Source of the DNA: Bacteroidaceae bacterium
Lineage (GTDB): Bacteria; Bacteroidota; Bacteroidia; Bacteroidales; Bacteroidaceae
Reading direction: 5' to 3'
Length of the DNA stretch: 64,000 nt
Assembly: GCA_902362595.1 (NCBI GenBank)
Contig: CABIXF010000008.1
Coordinates: forward strand, 65,230-129,229
Shown here: piece after piece, positions 1 through 9,399 of the stretch
How the letters are laid out: the number at the start of each line of letters is the position of its first letter
Position numbering within the stretch: position 1 is the stretch's first letter
Notes under the pieces: model-generated
Databases searched by the model: none
What the model was told of the DNA's origin: nothing
Seen by the model: only the letters and a program-made list of their open reading frames with translations
Program-made: the position numbers and the translations under genes

Positions 1-1893
1 GATTATCATCACTATGGCAGCAAGTATGAAAAGGAAACCGCTTCACCGGGATACTATAGCCTGCAACTGACAAAATACAAAGTGAAAGTGGAAGCTACTT
101 CTACCCTGCGGACAGGATTGACCCGTTTCACTTTTCCGAAAGGAAAGAGCCACATCCTGATGAACCTGGGAGAGGGACTGACCAATGAGTCGGGGGCCTA
201 TCTGCGCCGGGTGAACGACCGGGAGATAGAAGGCATGAAACTGTTGGGCACTTTCTGTTATAATCCGCAGGCTGTCTTTCCCATTTATTTCGTGATGCGA
301 ATCAACAAGGCTCCGCAACAGACAGGGTATTGGAAATTCCAGCGTAAGATGAACGGCATAGAGGCCGAATGGGACAAAGACAACGGAAAATACAAGTTGT
401 ACACGCAGTACGACCGTGATTTGGCTGGCGACGACATCGGTGCCTGGTTCACCTTCGACACGGAAGAAAACGAACAGATAGAAGTGGCTGTGGGTGTTTC
501 TTTTGTCAGCATGGAGAATGCCCGTCAGAATCTGGAAGCCGAGCAGCATGGAGCCGGTTTCGATGAAATCCATGCCAGTGCCCGTAACAAGTGGAACGAC
601 GACCTGAGCCGCATCACTGTGGAAGGGGGTACGAAGGCACAGAAAACTGTGTTCTACACGGCCTTGTATCACACCTTGATTCATCCGAACATCTTGCAGG
701 ATGTGAACGGAGAATATCCGGCAATGGAAACGGGAGAAACCAAGACCACGAAAAACAACCGCTATACGGTGTATTCGTTGTGGGACACGTACCGCAACCT
801 GCATCAGTTGATGACACTGGTGTATCCGGAGCGTCAGATTGATATGGTGCGTACCATGATTGACATGTACAAAGAACATGGTTGGCTGCCCAAGTGGGAA
901 CTCTACGGACGGGAAACCCTCACCATGGAAGGTGACCCCAGTCTGCCGGTCATTGTGGACACGTGGATGAAAGGTTTGCGTGATTTCGACATGGAAACTG
1001 CTTACGAAGCCATGCGGAAGTCGGCCACCCTGCCTGGAAAGGACAATTTGATGCGCCCAGACAACGACGACTATATGAGCAAGGGGTATGTACCTTTGAT
1101 GGAGCAGTTCGACAATTCCGTGTCGCATGCGCTGGAATATTACATTGCCGATTATGCCCTGTACACACTGGCCAAGAGCTTGGGAAAGAAAGCCGATGCC
1201 GACTTGTTCTACAAGCGCTCCATGGGCTATAAGCATTATTATTGCAAGGAGTTTGGTACTCTTCGTCCCATCTTGCCCGATGGCACGTTCTATTCTCCGT
1301 TCGACCCACTGCAAGGACAGAACTTTGAACCTAGCCCGGGCTTCCATGAAGGGAATTCCTGGAACTACACCTTTTATGTGCCTCACGATGTAAAAGGGCT
1401 GGCCCGATTGATGGGCGGACAGAAAAAGTTTGTCGACAAGCTGCAGATGGTATTCGACAAAGGCTATTACGATCCGGCCAATGAACCGGACATAGCTTAT
1501 CCTTACCTGTTCAGCTACTTCAAGGGCGAAGAATGGCGTACCCAGAAAACGGTGCGTGAACTGTTGGCCAAGTATTTCACTCCCAAACCTGACGGTATTC
1601 CCGGAAACGACGATGCCGGTACCATGTCAGCCTGGGCCGTATTCAGCATGATGGGCCTTTATCCCGATTGTCCGGGCGTACCGGAATACACGCTGACCGA
1701 CCCGACTTTCGACCGGATTACCATCCGTCTGAATCCTGATTTTTATGGAAAGGATAAATTGATCATTGAAAAGAAGGAAAGTGGCTCACCGGAAGGGTAC
1801 ATACAAAAAATAGAACTTGGTGGGAAAAAATGTAATTACAGAATTAATCACGCTGAGTTAGTAAAGGCCGGAACATTGATTTTTTATAAATAA
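1..1893 (+). CDS. GH92 alpha-mannosidase, C-terminal part (5' end outside window)
   Basis: The reading frame is open from base 1 (first residues DYHHYGSKYEKE), so the N-terminus lies upstream of the window. The visible 630 residues cover part of the N-terminal beta-sandwich and the whole (alpha/alpha)6 catalytic domain. Family signatures include GNDDAGTMSAW near the C-terminus and FHEGNSWNYTF (coding bases about 1341-1373). The His-Glu pair in the latter is, in the GH92 family, associated with alpha-1,2-mannosidase specificity, so removal of alpha-1,2-mannose from high-mannose N-glycans is the best guess. The enzyme is calcium-dependent and inverting in known members, and usually periplasmic or surface lipidated; the signal peptide is not visible here. 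A terminator follows, so it is transcribed separately from the susC operon next to it. Family assignment is secure; linkage specificity is inference. Confidence 0.93.
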   Translation, partial: DYHHYGSKYEKETASPGYYSLQLTKYKVKVEATSTLRTGLTRFTFPKGKSHILMNLGEGLTNESGAYLRRVNDREIEGMKLLGTFCYNPQAVFPIYFVMRINKAPQQTGYWKFQRKMNGIEAEWDKDNGKYKLYTQYDRDLAGDDIGAWFTFDTEENEQIEVAVGVSFVSMENARQNLEAEQHGAGFDEIHASARNKWNDDLSRITVEGGTKAQKTVFYTALYHTLIHPNILQDVNGEYPAMETGETKTTKNNRYTVYSLWDTYRNLHQLMTLVYPERQIDMVRTMIDMYKEHGWLPKWELYGRETLTMEGDPSLPVIVDTWMKGLRDFDMETAYEAMRKSATLPGKDNLMRPDNDDYMSKGYVPLMEQFDNSVSHALEYYIADYALYTLAKSLGKKADADLFYKRSMGYKHYYCKEFGTLRPILPDGTFYSPFDPLQGQNFEPSPGFHEGNSWNYTFYVPHDVKGLARLMGGQKKFVDKLQMVFDKGYYDPANEPDIAYPYLFSYFKGEEWRTQKTVRELLAKYFTPKPDGIPGNDDAGTMSAWAVFSMMGLYPDCPGVPEYTLTDPTFDRITIRLNPDFYGKDKLIIEKKESGSPEGYIQKIELGGKKCNYRINHAELVKAGTLIFYK

Positions 1894-1911
1894 GTTTTTT
1901 TATAAGGTTTC

Positions 1912-1964
1912 AATCAGCATTGTTGCAAGGTTTTAGGAACTTGGTGACAATGCTGATTTTTATT
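1912..1964 (+). terminator. Rho-independent terminator after GH92
   Basis: Perfect 12-bp inverted repeat, arms 1912-1923 and 1947-1958, with a 23-base loop, followed by TTTTATT. It lies 18 bases after the GH92 stop codon and separates that gene from susC. Confidence 0.8.
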
Positions 1965-2078
1965 GGAAAAGATTTTAGAAGAAAGAAAGGGCATAAAGCG
2001 TAAAAAAAATGAAGAAAGAGTAAGTATTTTGAGTAGGTGTAATTGTTATATGCATGTAAAACCAAAACAAGAAATACT

Positions 2079-5000
2079 ATGATGTTTAACCTTAAAAAGA
2101 AAAGCATTTCGAACAAGAATTCGTTACTTGGTTCGAGAAAACTTCTCAGAGCGTTATTGATTGCTGCATTGGCAGTACCGCCGTTTCAGGTCTCGTTTGC
2201 TCAGTTTACCCTCTCTTTATCCAATTCCAATTTAGGGACGGTGATAAGGCAAATTAAAGCCCAGTCAAATTATCGTTTCTTTTATGATGATGAGCTTGCG
2301 GCTATTCCTGTGACTTCATTGAAAGTTTCTAATTCATCTTTGACCAATGTGCTTGATAAAGCGCTGAGTGGAAAGGGAATAACCTACAGGATTGACGATA
2401 ATGTAGTCTATTTGTCCAGGACGTCAAAGGAAAAAACAACGGAGCCCCGTTCGACGCAACAGCAAAAAACTGTATCTGGTAAGATTACTGATTTAAAAGG
2501 AGAGCCTTTGATTGGAGTTACGGTTTTAGAAAAAGGTACTACCAATGGTACAATTACAGATTTTGATGGAAACTATAGTTTGAGTCTGTCTAATCCCAAT
2601 GCCGTGCTTCAGTTTTCTTATGTAGGCTATAAGTCTATTGAACTTGTTGCCAATAAACCGATGCTGAATTTGTCTTTGAGTGAGGATACAGAAGTGCTTG
2701 AAGAAGTTGTTGTCACTGCGTTGGGAATTAAGCGTTCTGAAAAGGCTTTGTCTTATAACGTACAGCAAGTCAATGCGGATGATATTACCGGAAATAAAGA
2801 TGTTAACTTTGTCAACTCTTTGAGTGGTAAGGTTGCAGGTGTGAATATTAATGCCTCCTCTTCTGGAGTTGGTGGCGTTTCAAAAGTAGTAATGCGTGGT
2901 ACAAAATCCATTATGCAGTCTTCCAATGCACTTTATGTGATTGATGGAGTTCCTATTTTCTCAGGTCGAAGTAATAAAGGTGGTACAGAATTTGATTCTC
3001 AGGGTGCCACAGAGCCGATTGCTGATATTAATCCAGAAGATATTGAATCAATGTCTGTTTTGACAGGTGCGGCAGCGGCAGCTTTGTATGGTTCGGATGC
3101 CGCCAATGGAGCTATTGTCATTACCACAAAAAAAGGGAAAGAAGGTAAATTGAGTATTACAGTTAACAGTAACACGGAATTTACATCTCCATTTGTAATG
3201 CCTCGTTTTCAGACTAGATATGGAACAGGTTCAGATGGAATATATAGTTCGACTAGTGCACGTAGTTGGGGAGCACATTTGACAGAGGCGAATTATTATG
3301 GCTATAATCCGGCTGACGATTATTTCCAGATGGGAATCATTGGAACTGAAAGCGTCTCATTGTCTACTGGAACGGAAAAAAATCAGACATATGCATCTGC
3401 AGCAGCAGTAAATTCAAAAGGTATTATTCCAAATAATAAATATAATCGTTATAATTTCACAGTGCGTAACACTACTTCATTCTTGAATGATAAGATGAAG
3501 CTGGATGTCAGTGCTAGCTACATTTTGCAGAATGATCAAAACATGACTAACCAGGGAACCTATAATAATCCATTGGTGGGAGCTTATTTGTATCCAAGAG
3601 GAAACGATTGGGAAGATATAACGATGTATGAACGCTATGATTCGGCTCGTAAGATTTATACACAGTATTGGCCGGTTGGAGATGAAGCGATGGCTATGCA
3701 AAATCCATATTGGATTAATTATCGTAATTTGCGTAATAATAAGAAGGACCGCTATATGTTAAGTGCTGGATTAAGTTATCAGATACTTGATTGGTTAAGT
3801 GTGAGTGGCCGTGTACGTTTGGATAATTCAAATAATGATTATACAGAAAAATTTTATGCATCAACTAACACTCAGTTAACGGAACAATCTAGCAGAGGTT
3901 TATATGGTATAACTCGTACACAAGAAAAGCAACTGTATGCAGACTTTCTTGTGAATATTAATAAAACATTTGGAACGGACTGGAGTTTACAAGCTAATTT
4001 TGGTGGATCATTTTCTGATATGCGATCTGATGCCTTAAAAGTACGTGGTCCTATAGCAGATGGTAGTGAGGCTTTTGGTGATGAGCCGGTGGGTTATACG
4101 AATTTCTTTGCTGTACAGAATCTGAGTCCAAGTAAAAGTACTCGTTTACAAGAGGGATGGCGTGAGCAGACTCAATCGTTGTTTGCTTCTGCCGAGTTAG
4201 GTTATAAGAGTACATATTATTTGACATTAACTGGGCGTAATGATTGGCCTTCTCAATTGGCTGGTCCAAATTCAGAAAGTAGTTCATTCTTTTATCCTTC
4301 AGTGGGTGCATCTGTGGTTCTTTCAGAATTAATGCCAAACTTGAATCACGACTATCTTTCTTATATGAAAATTCGTGGTTCGTGGGCTTCTGTGGGTAAT
4401 CCATTTGAACGTTATATTGCTAATCCTCATTATGAGTGGGTTAATAACTCATGGAGTATAACTACTCAGTATCCGTTGTATAATTTGAAACCTGAACGTA
4501 CTCAGTCGTTTGAGGTTGGTTTGACATTACGTTTCTTGAAACATTTTGATTTAGATGTTACCTATTATAATGCGAAAACCATGAATCAAACCTTTAATCC
4601 ACAGTTGCCGGTTAGTGGGTGGTCTGCAATGTATATTCAAACAGGTGCTGTAAGGAATCAAGGAATTGAGCTTTCTTTGGGATATAAGAATACGTGGAGA
4701 GATTTTACATGGGATACAGGCATTACTTATTCAATGAATAAGAACAAAATTATAGAACTTGCTGACAATGCGATAAATCCTGTTACGGGTGAGATCTTTT
4801 CTTTGTCAACCTTGAATATGGGAGGTTTAGGAGAAACAAGATTCTTATTGAAAGAAGGAGGAACAATGGGCGATATTTACTCATTGATTGATTTAAAGAG
4901 AGATAGTAATGGAGCGATTTATACTGATAGAGAGGGAAAATTAGCGACAGAAACTATTCAGGATCCCAATCAGTATATAAAATTAGGAAGTGTTCTTCCT

Positions 5001-5492
5001 GATGGTAATTTGGCTTGGCGTAATAATTTTTCTTGGAAAGGCTTTAATTTAGGATTTTTGGTAACAGCTCGTTTGGGTGGAGTTGTTTATTCAAGAACAC
5101 AGGCCATGCTTGATTATTATGGTGTGTCTGAGGCTTCTGCAAAGGCTCGTGATTTAGGTTATGTAGTTGTGAATGGAAATGATCGTGTGAGTCCAGAAAC
5201 ATGGTATAGTACTATTGGGGCTGGAACAGCTATTCCTCAGTATTATACTTACTCTGCTACAAATGTACGTTTGCAAGAAGCTTCTTTGAGCTATACTTTT
5301 CCTCGTAAAATGTTGAGAGATATCTGTGATATCAAGGTCTCTATTATCGGACGTAATCTATGGATGATTTATAATAAGGCTCCATTTGATCCTGAGACTG
5401 TGGCTTCTACAGATAATTTCTATCAAGGAATTGATTATTTCATGATGCCTGCATTACGTAATATTGGATTTAGCTTGAGCTTTAAATTTTAA
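2079..5492 (+). CDS. SusC-like TonB-dependent outer-membrane transporter with STN domain
   Basis: A 1137-residue SusC-family receptor that would import oligosaccharides across the outer membrane together with the SusD-like lipoprotein encoded 12 bases downstream. Order of parts: signal peptide ending about residue 41 (PFQVSFAQ), STN (secretin/TonB short N-terminal) domain about 44-115, carboxypeptidase-regulatory-like domain about 131-205 (VSGKITDLKGEPLIGVTV), TonB-box-like stretch EVLEEVVVTALG about 205-216, plug domain, then the 22-strand barrel ending in a terminal Phe (SLSFKF). I start at ATG 2079 (MMFNLKKK); a TTG further upstream in frame is less likely. An STN domain in SusC proteins usually signals control by an ECF sigma/anti-sigma (FecR-type) pair; no such pair is in the window, so it may lie upstream of base 1. 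First gene of an operon that runs to 12277. Confidence 0.96.
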   Translation: MMFNLKKKSISNKNSLLGSRKLLRALLIAALAVPPFQVSFAQFTLSLSNSNLGTVIRQIKAQSNYRFFYDDELAAIPVTSLKVSNSSLTNVLDKALSGKGITYRIDDNVVYLSRTSKEKTTEPRSTQQQKTVSGKITDLKGEPLIGVTVLEKGTTNGTITDFDGNYSLSLSNPNAVLQFSYVGYKSIELVANKPMLNLSLSEDTEVLEEVVVTALGIKRSEKALSYNVQQVNADDITGNKDVNFVNSLSGKVAGVNINASSSGVGGVSKVVMRGTKSIMQSSNALYVIDGVPIFSGRSNKGGTEFDSQGATEPIADINPEDIESMSVLTGAAAAALYGSDAANGAIVITTKKGKEGKLSITVNSNTEFTSPFVMPRFQTRYGTGSDGIYSSTSARSWGAHLTEANYYGYNPADDYFQMGIIGTESVSLSTGTEKNQTYASAAAVNSKGIIPNNKYNRYNFTVRNTTSFLNDKMKLDVSASYILQNDQNMTNQGTYNNPLVGAYLYPRGNDWEDITMYERYDSARKIYTQYWPVGDEAMAMQNPYWINYRNLRNNKKDRYMLSAGLSYQILDWLSVSGRVRLDNSNNDYTEKFYASTNTQLTEQSSRGLYGITRTQEKQLYADFLVNINKTFGTDWSLQANFGGSFSDMRSDALKVRGPIADGSEAFGDEPVGYTNFFAVQNLSPSKSTRLQEGWREQTQSLFASAELGYKSTYYLTLTGRNDWPSQLAGPNSESSSFFYPSVGASVVLSELMPNLNHDYLSYMKIRGSWASVGNPFERYIANPHYEWVNNSWSITTQYPLYNLKPERTQSFEVGLTLRFLKHFDLDVTYYNAKTMNQTFNPQLPVSGWSAMYIQTGAVRNQGIELSLGYKNTWRDFTWDTGITYSMNKNKIIELADNAINPVTGEIFSLSTLNMGGLGETRFLLKEGGTMGDIYSLIDLKRDSNGAIYTDREGKLATETIQDPNQYIKLGSVLPDGNLAWRNNFSWKGFNLGFLVTARLGGVVYSRTQAMLDYYGVSEASAKARDLGYVVVNGNDRVSPETWYSTIGAGTAIPQYYTYSATNVRLQEASLSYTFPRKMLRDICDIKVSIIGRNLWMIYNKAPFDPETVASTDNFYQGIDYFMMPALRNIGFSLSFKF

Positions 5493-5504
5493 ATATGAAG
5501 AATT

Positions 5505-7094
5505 ATGAAAAAAACAATATTAAATAAATTTTTATTAGGCTCTCTAATTCTTGTTTCTATCTCCTGTACAGACAAGTATTTAGATATAAATTCAGATCCC
5601 TATCAGCCTGGAAGTCTTGAAAATGATGATTATGCATTGGGATCAGCAATGACTCAGTTGGCTAGCTGTGTGGTATCATCCGATGTCAATACGGCACAGT
5701 TTACAGATTGTTTATTAGGAGGCCCTATGGGGGGATATTTTGCAGATTCGAATAAGGGATTTTCAGAGACAATTTCTAATTTCAATGCTAAGAATGACTG
5801 GACACGTGTATTTTTAATCAGCGATAAGATAATTCCTGTATTGTATGGAAATTTAAACTCGGTTCAAATAGTGTCTAATAATACTGGAAATCCGGTGCCA
5901 TACGCTATAGCTCAAATTATTAAGGTCGCAGCTATGAGTCGTGTAACAGATACTTATGGTCCGATTCCTTACTCAAAGATTGGCTCTGATGGTAAAATCA
6001 CTATTCCTTATGACTCTCAGGAAGAGGTCTATAATAAATTTTTTGAGGAATTGGATAATGCTATAAATGTGTTGTTAGAGAACAAAGGTGCATTGCTGGT
6101 TTCAACTGCTGATTATGTGTATGGTGGGGATGTGGAGAAATGGTTAAAATTTGCTAACTCGTTGCGTCTACGTCTTGCTATGCGTATAGCATACGCTAAT
6201 CCTACTAAGGCAAAAGAAATAGCAGAGGCATGTATAACGAGTGAAGCAGGATTAATTACAGCAAATGTAGACAATGCAGCTTGGAATTATTTTGGCTCTA
6301 TTACTAACTCGTTATTTACGGCGCTTCGATATAATGCAGAAACTAGTGGTGGAGATACGCATGCGGCAGCTGATATAATTTGTTACATGAATGGATACAA
6401 TGACAATCGTCGTGCTAGTTATTTTGAATTAGCTAGTAATGGAGAATATGTAGGTTTAAGACGTGGAATCGATATTACCAAGGATGCCATTGCAAATCAT
6501 TTTGTGGATTATTCTACAGTGAAGATTTCTGCTTCGGATCCTATTTTATGGATGAATGCGGCTGAAGTTTCTTTCTTGCGTGCTGAAGGTATTGCGATTT
6601 TTGGCTTTAATATGGGAGGAAGTGCAGAAGAGTTTTATAATCAAGGTATTCGTTTGTCCTTTGAACAATGGAAAGCTGATGGGGTTGATGAATATCTTTC
6701 TAATAGCACTCGCATCCCAGCCACTTATGTTGATCCGTTTGCTGGACAAAATTATAATACGAAATTGTCTACTATTACTGTAAAATGGGATGAAAAAGCA
6801 ACAAAGGAAGAAAAGCAGGAACGTATTATTATTCAAAAATGGATTGCTAATTGGATGCTGGGTAATGAAGCTTGGGCTGATTATCGCCGAACTGGATATC
6901 CTCATTTGATTCCGGCAACCGATGAGGGTAATAAGAGCGGGGGTATAGTAGATTCTCAGAGGGGTGCACGTCGTATGCCATATCCCAATGAGGAGTACAC
7001 AAGTAATTTAGAAAATGTAAATTATGCGGTTGCTAATTATTTGAAAGGGCCCGATAATATGTCTACAGATGTTTGGTGGGCATGTAAAAAATAA
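5505..7094 (+). CDS. SusD-like outer-membrane glycan-binding lipoprotein (SusD-like_2 type)
   Basis: A 529-residue surface lipoprotein that caps the SusC barrel and binds the imported glycan. The N-terminus is a type II signal peptide with the lipidated Cys at residue 21 (LVSISC, then TDKYLDINSDPYQP). DINSDPYQP and the later TPR-like helices, the segment RVTDTYGPIPYS and the C-terminal ADYRRTGYPHLIPA are typical of the SusD/RagB-like proteins that accompany N-glycan loci. It starts 12 bases after the susC stop and is followed 25 bases later by the pseudo-GH18 gene, so co-transcription is almost certain. Exact ligand is inferred from the downstream endoglycosidase, not from this protein. Confidence 0.94.
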   Translation: MKKTILNKFLLGSLILVSISCTDKYLDINSDPYQPGSLENDDYALGSAMTQLASCVVSSDVNTAQFTDCLLGGPMGGYFADSNKGFSETISNFNAKNDWTRVFLISDKIIPVLYGNLNSVQIVSNNTGNPVPYAIAQIIKVAAMSRVTDTYGPIPYSKIGSDGKITIPYDSQEEVYNKFFEELDNAINVLLENKGALLVSTADYVYGGDVEKWLKFANSLRLRLAMRIAYANPTKAKEIAEACITSEAGLITANVDNAAWNYFGSITNSLFTALRYNAETSGGDTHAAADIICYMNGYNDNRRASYFELASNGEYVGLRRGIDITKDAIANHFVDYSTVKISASDPILWMNAAEVSFLRAEGIAIFGFNMGGSAEEFYNQGIRLSFEQWKADGVDEYLSNSTRIPATYVDPFAGQNYNTKLSTITVKWDEKATKEEKQERIIIQKWIANWMLGNEAWADYRRTGYPHLIPATDEGNKSGGIVDSQRGARRMPYPNEEYTSNLENVNYAVANYLKGPDNMSTDVWWACKK

Positions 7095-7119
7095 TGTTAA
7101 CAATTAAATACAATGTTAT

Positions 7120-8214
7120 ATGAAAACGAAATTAATTAATAGGCTGTTTGGAGCTGTATTATATACCTCAGTTCTTTCTTTGCCAGCGTGTACTGATTGG
7201 ACTGAGCCGGAAAGTCTGACTTTGCATAGTTCTTCATTGGAAGAGCAAAATTCACAACTTTACCAAGATTACTTACTGGATTTGAAAAATTATAAGGCTA
7301 GTGAACATAAAGTGATGATTGTATCGTTTGATAATCCAGGGAACAATCCAAGTAAGCAAGCTGAACATCTGACAACTTTGCCTGATAGCATTGATTTTAT
7401 TAATTTGAATAATCCGGATAATTTGAATGAAGAAATTATGCTTGAGATGGAGCAAATCAAGAATGATAAAGGTACTAAAACCTTGTATACGATTAGTCAT
7501 GATGCATTTGAGACAGCATGGACTGCTAAATTAAAAGAGGAAGGTGGAGAATCTTTAACAGAAGAAGATGCGTTAAAATACTTGGGTGATTGTACAGATA
7601 AGGCTCTGGAACTTTGTGAAAAATACCATTATGATGGTATTATAGTTGAATATACCGGACGTTCTTTAGTGAGTATGACAGAAAGTGTTTTGGCTGAATA
7701 CAATGCACGTCAGCAGAACTTTTTTAATCGCATTATAGAATGGAAGCAAAAGAATGAAGGGAAATCTTTATTGTTGTATGGAAATGTGCAATATTTAGTT
7801 CCTGAAAACATGAATATGCTTTCTAACTTCAATTATATTATATTGAAGAGTTTAGGTTCAACAAATGCCGATGATTTGAGTGTGAAAGCTTATCTTGCAG
7901 TGCAGGCTGGAATGGATGCTGTGGCAGGACAAGAAGGGGCAATTAATCCGGTTCCGGCAGATCGTTTTGTTGCTTGTGTGGAAACTCCACGTCCAGAAGA
8001 TAAAGAACAGACTTATGGTTATTGGAGTACTATTGATGCCAATGGGGGAAAAACGTTGGCCACTTATGGTGCTGCACAATGGGTGGCTGCTAACTCTACA
8101 GATTTTGTTCGAAAAGGAGTGTATATCCAGAATGCCCATAACGATTATTATGATAATGCTTTTGTTTATCAGCATATTCGAGAAGCTATTCAGATTATGA
8201 ATCCTAATAAATAA
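7120..8214 (+). CDS. GH18-like lipoprotein without catalytic glutamate (probable glycan-binding protein)
   Basis: A 364-residue lipoprotein (lipobox ending LPAC, Cys 24). Strand-helix spacing and YHYDGIIVEYTG resemble a GH18 barrel, but the GH18 motif DGxxxDxE reads D172-G-I-I-V-E177-Y-T179: the inner Asp is Glu and the proton-donor Glu is Thr. Hydrolysis by the normal substrate-assisted mechanism should therefore be impossible. In B. thetaiotaomicron and relatives such inactive GH18 folds encoded beside a true endoglycosidase serve as surface glycan-binding proteins, which is the role I infer. It is in the susC operon, with 25 bases before it and 9 bases to the next gene. The family is recognised from fold-level similarity, so an unrelated TIM-barrel is a lesser possibility. 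Confidence 0.82.
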   Translation: MKTKLINRLFGAVLYTSVLSLPACTDWTEPESLTLHSSSLEEQNSQLYQDYLLDLKNYKASEHKVMIVSFDNPGNNPSKQAEHLTTLPDSIDFINLNNPDNLNEEIMLEMEQIKNDKGTKTLYTISHDAFETAWTAKLKEEGGESLTEEDALKYLGDCTDKALELCEKYHYDGIIVEYTGRSLVSMTESVLAEYNARQQNFFNRIIEWKQKNEGKSLLLYGNVQYLVPENMNMLSNFNYIILKSLGSTNADDLSVKAYLAVQAGMDAVAGQEGAINPVPADRFVACVETPRPEDKEQTYGYWSTIDANGGKTLATYGAAQWVAANSTDFVRKGVYIQNAHNDYYDNAFVYQHIREAIQIMNPNK

Positions 8215-8223
8215 TAATGAATT

Positions 8224-9369
8224 ATGAAATTGTTAAGATATAGTTTTTTATTGTCACTGGTAGCCATGTTTTGGGGATGCCAGTCAAATAACATTGATGA
8301 GGAACATCACTATACAAATCATTTGTATATTACGTCTGATGCTATATGTAGTGACTTGTTAATTAAAGATGATGTTGTTGAATCTACTAGAAAGATTGAT
8401 TACCGGATAGCTTCTCCTATATCCAATGACGTTCAGATGTCGTTCGAAGCCGTACCATCTATGACTGCAGCTTATAATTTGAGTTACAATGACAATGCAA
8501 TAGCTTTGGATGAGAAATATTATGAGATACCTCAAAAGACAGCAACCATTAAGGCTGGTGATGTGACAGGAGAAAGCGTGGTAATTAATTTTAAAAATAC
8601 GAATGAGTTGGATTCGGAACATCGTTATGTATTACCTGTGACGATTAGTACGGCTAGTAATATCGATATATTGCAAAGTAAACGTACGGTATTTTATGTA
8701 TTTAAGGGAGCAGCGTTGATAAATGTAGTGGCTAATATTCGTAAGATTTATTTTCCGATAAACTGGTCAATTGATGTTAGTTCATTGTCTACGATTACAG
8801 TGGAAGCATTGGTGCGTGCCAGTGACTGGGAAGATGGTCGTGATAATGCATTGAGTTCCGTTTTTGGTATTGAAGGAACATTCTTAGTCAGAATTGGTGA
8901 TGCAGACCGTCCGAGAAATCAATTACAGTTAGTTGCTCCTGGAGGCAATTTCCCAAATCCTAATGTAGCTCCAGGGCTTCCAACCAATGAATGGGTTCAT
9001 ATTGCTATTGTTTATGATGCAACAACAAGAGAACGCTTATATTATCAGAATGGAGTCTTGGTTGCGTCAGATAATGCAGCTTCTTCTTCTGTAAATCTTT
9101 CTAGAGGTTGTTATGTGGGTTATTCTTATGATAGTACTCGTTGGTTACCAGGAGAGATTTCGGAACTTAGAATTTGGAGTAAGCAAAGAAGTGCGGATGA
9201 AATTGCTAATAGCGCATATTATGTGGATCCGAAGTCTGAAGGATTAATTGCTTATTGGAGATTTAATGAAGGGACAGGTAGTGTAATTCATGATTATACT
9301 GGACATGGAAATGATATTACAGGAAGTGGAGAGCCTGCTTGGGTAAATGTGGAATTGCCGGAAAAATAA
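8224..9369 (+). CDS. DUF1735 / LamG-type lipoprotein, probable surface glycan-binding protein
   Basis: A 381-residue lipoprotein with lipobox MFWGC (Cys 19). About residues 30-165 form a DUF1735 (BT_3987-like N-terminal) domain, recognisable from the pattern of MTAAYN, ALDEKYYEIPQKTATIKAGD and the proline-rich VLPVTIS strand. About residues 175-375 form a concanavalin-like (laminin-G/Laminin_G_3) jelly-roll with LPTNEWVHIAIVYD, LYYQNGVLV, EISELRIWSKQRSADEI and LIAYWRFNEGTG. The likely role is holding glycoprotein glycans at the cell surface for the endoglycosidase. It lies 9 bases after the pseudo-GH18 gene and 30 before the GH18 gene. No catalytic motif was seen. Confidence 0.87.
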   Translation: MKLLRYSFLLSLVAMFWGCQSNNIDEEHHYTNHLYITSDAICSDLLIKDDVVESTRKIDYRIASPISNDVQMSFEAVPSMTAAYNLSYNDNAIALDEKYYEIPQKTATIKAGDVTGESVVINFKNTNELDSEHRYVLPVTISTASNIDILQSKRTVFYVFKGAALINVVANIRKIYFPINWSIDVSSLSTITVEALVRASDWEDGRDNALSSVFGIEGTFLVRIGDADRPRNQLQLVAPGGNFPNPNVAPGLPTNEWVHIAIVYDATTRERLYYQNGVLVASDNAASSSVNLSRGCYVGYSYDSTRWLPGEISELRIWSKQRSADEIANSAYYVDPKSEGLIAYWRFNEGTGSVIHDYTGHGNDITGSGEPAWVNVELPEK

Positions 9370-9399
9370 CAATCTGATAACTAATGAAAATCTACCATT

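Noticed and set aside
591-842. Small ORFs overlapping GH92 in other frames
   Set aside because: No motif, no start context and fully covered by GH92 coding sequence.
43-1386. Long open frame antisense to GH92 (447 codons)
   Set aside because: The sense strand encodes a clear GH92 catalytic domain; the antisense product has no recognisable motif and is a by-product of codon bias.
2043-2078. TTG start for susC 12 codons upstream
   Set aside because: ATG 2079 gives a normal signal peptide; the extra residues look like leader sequence.
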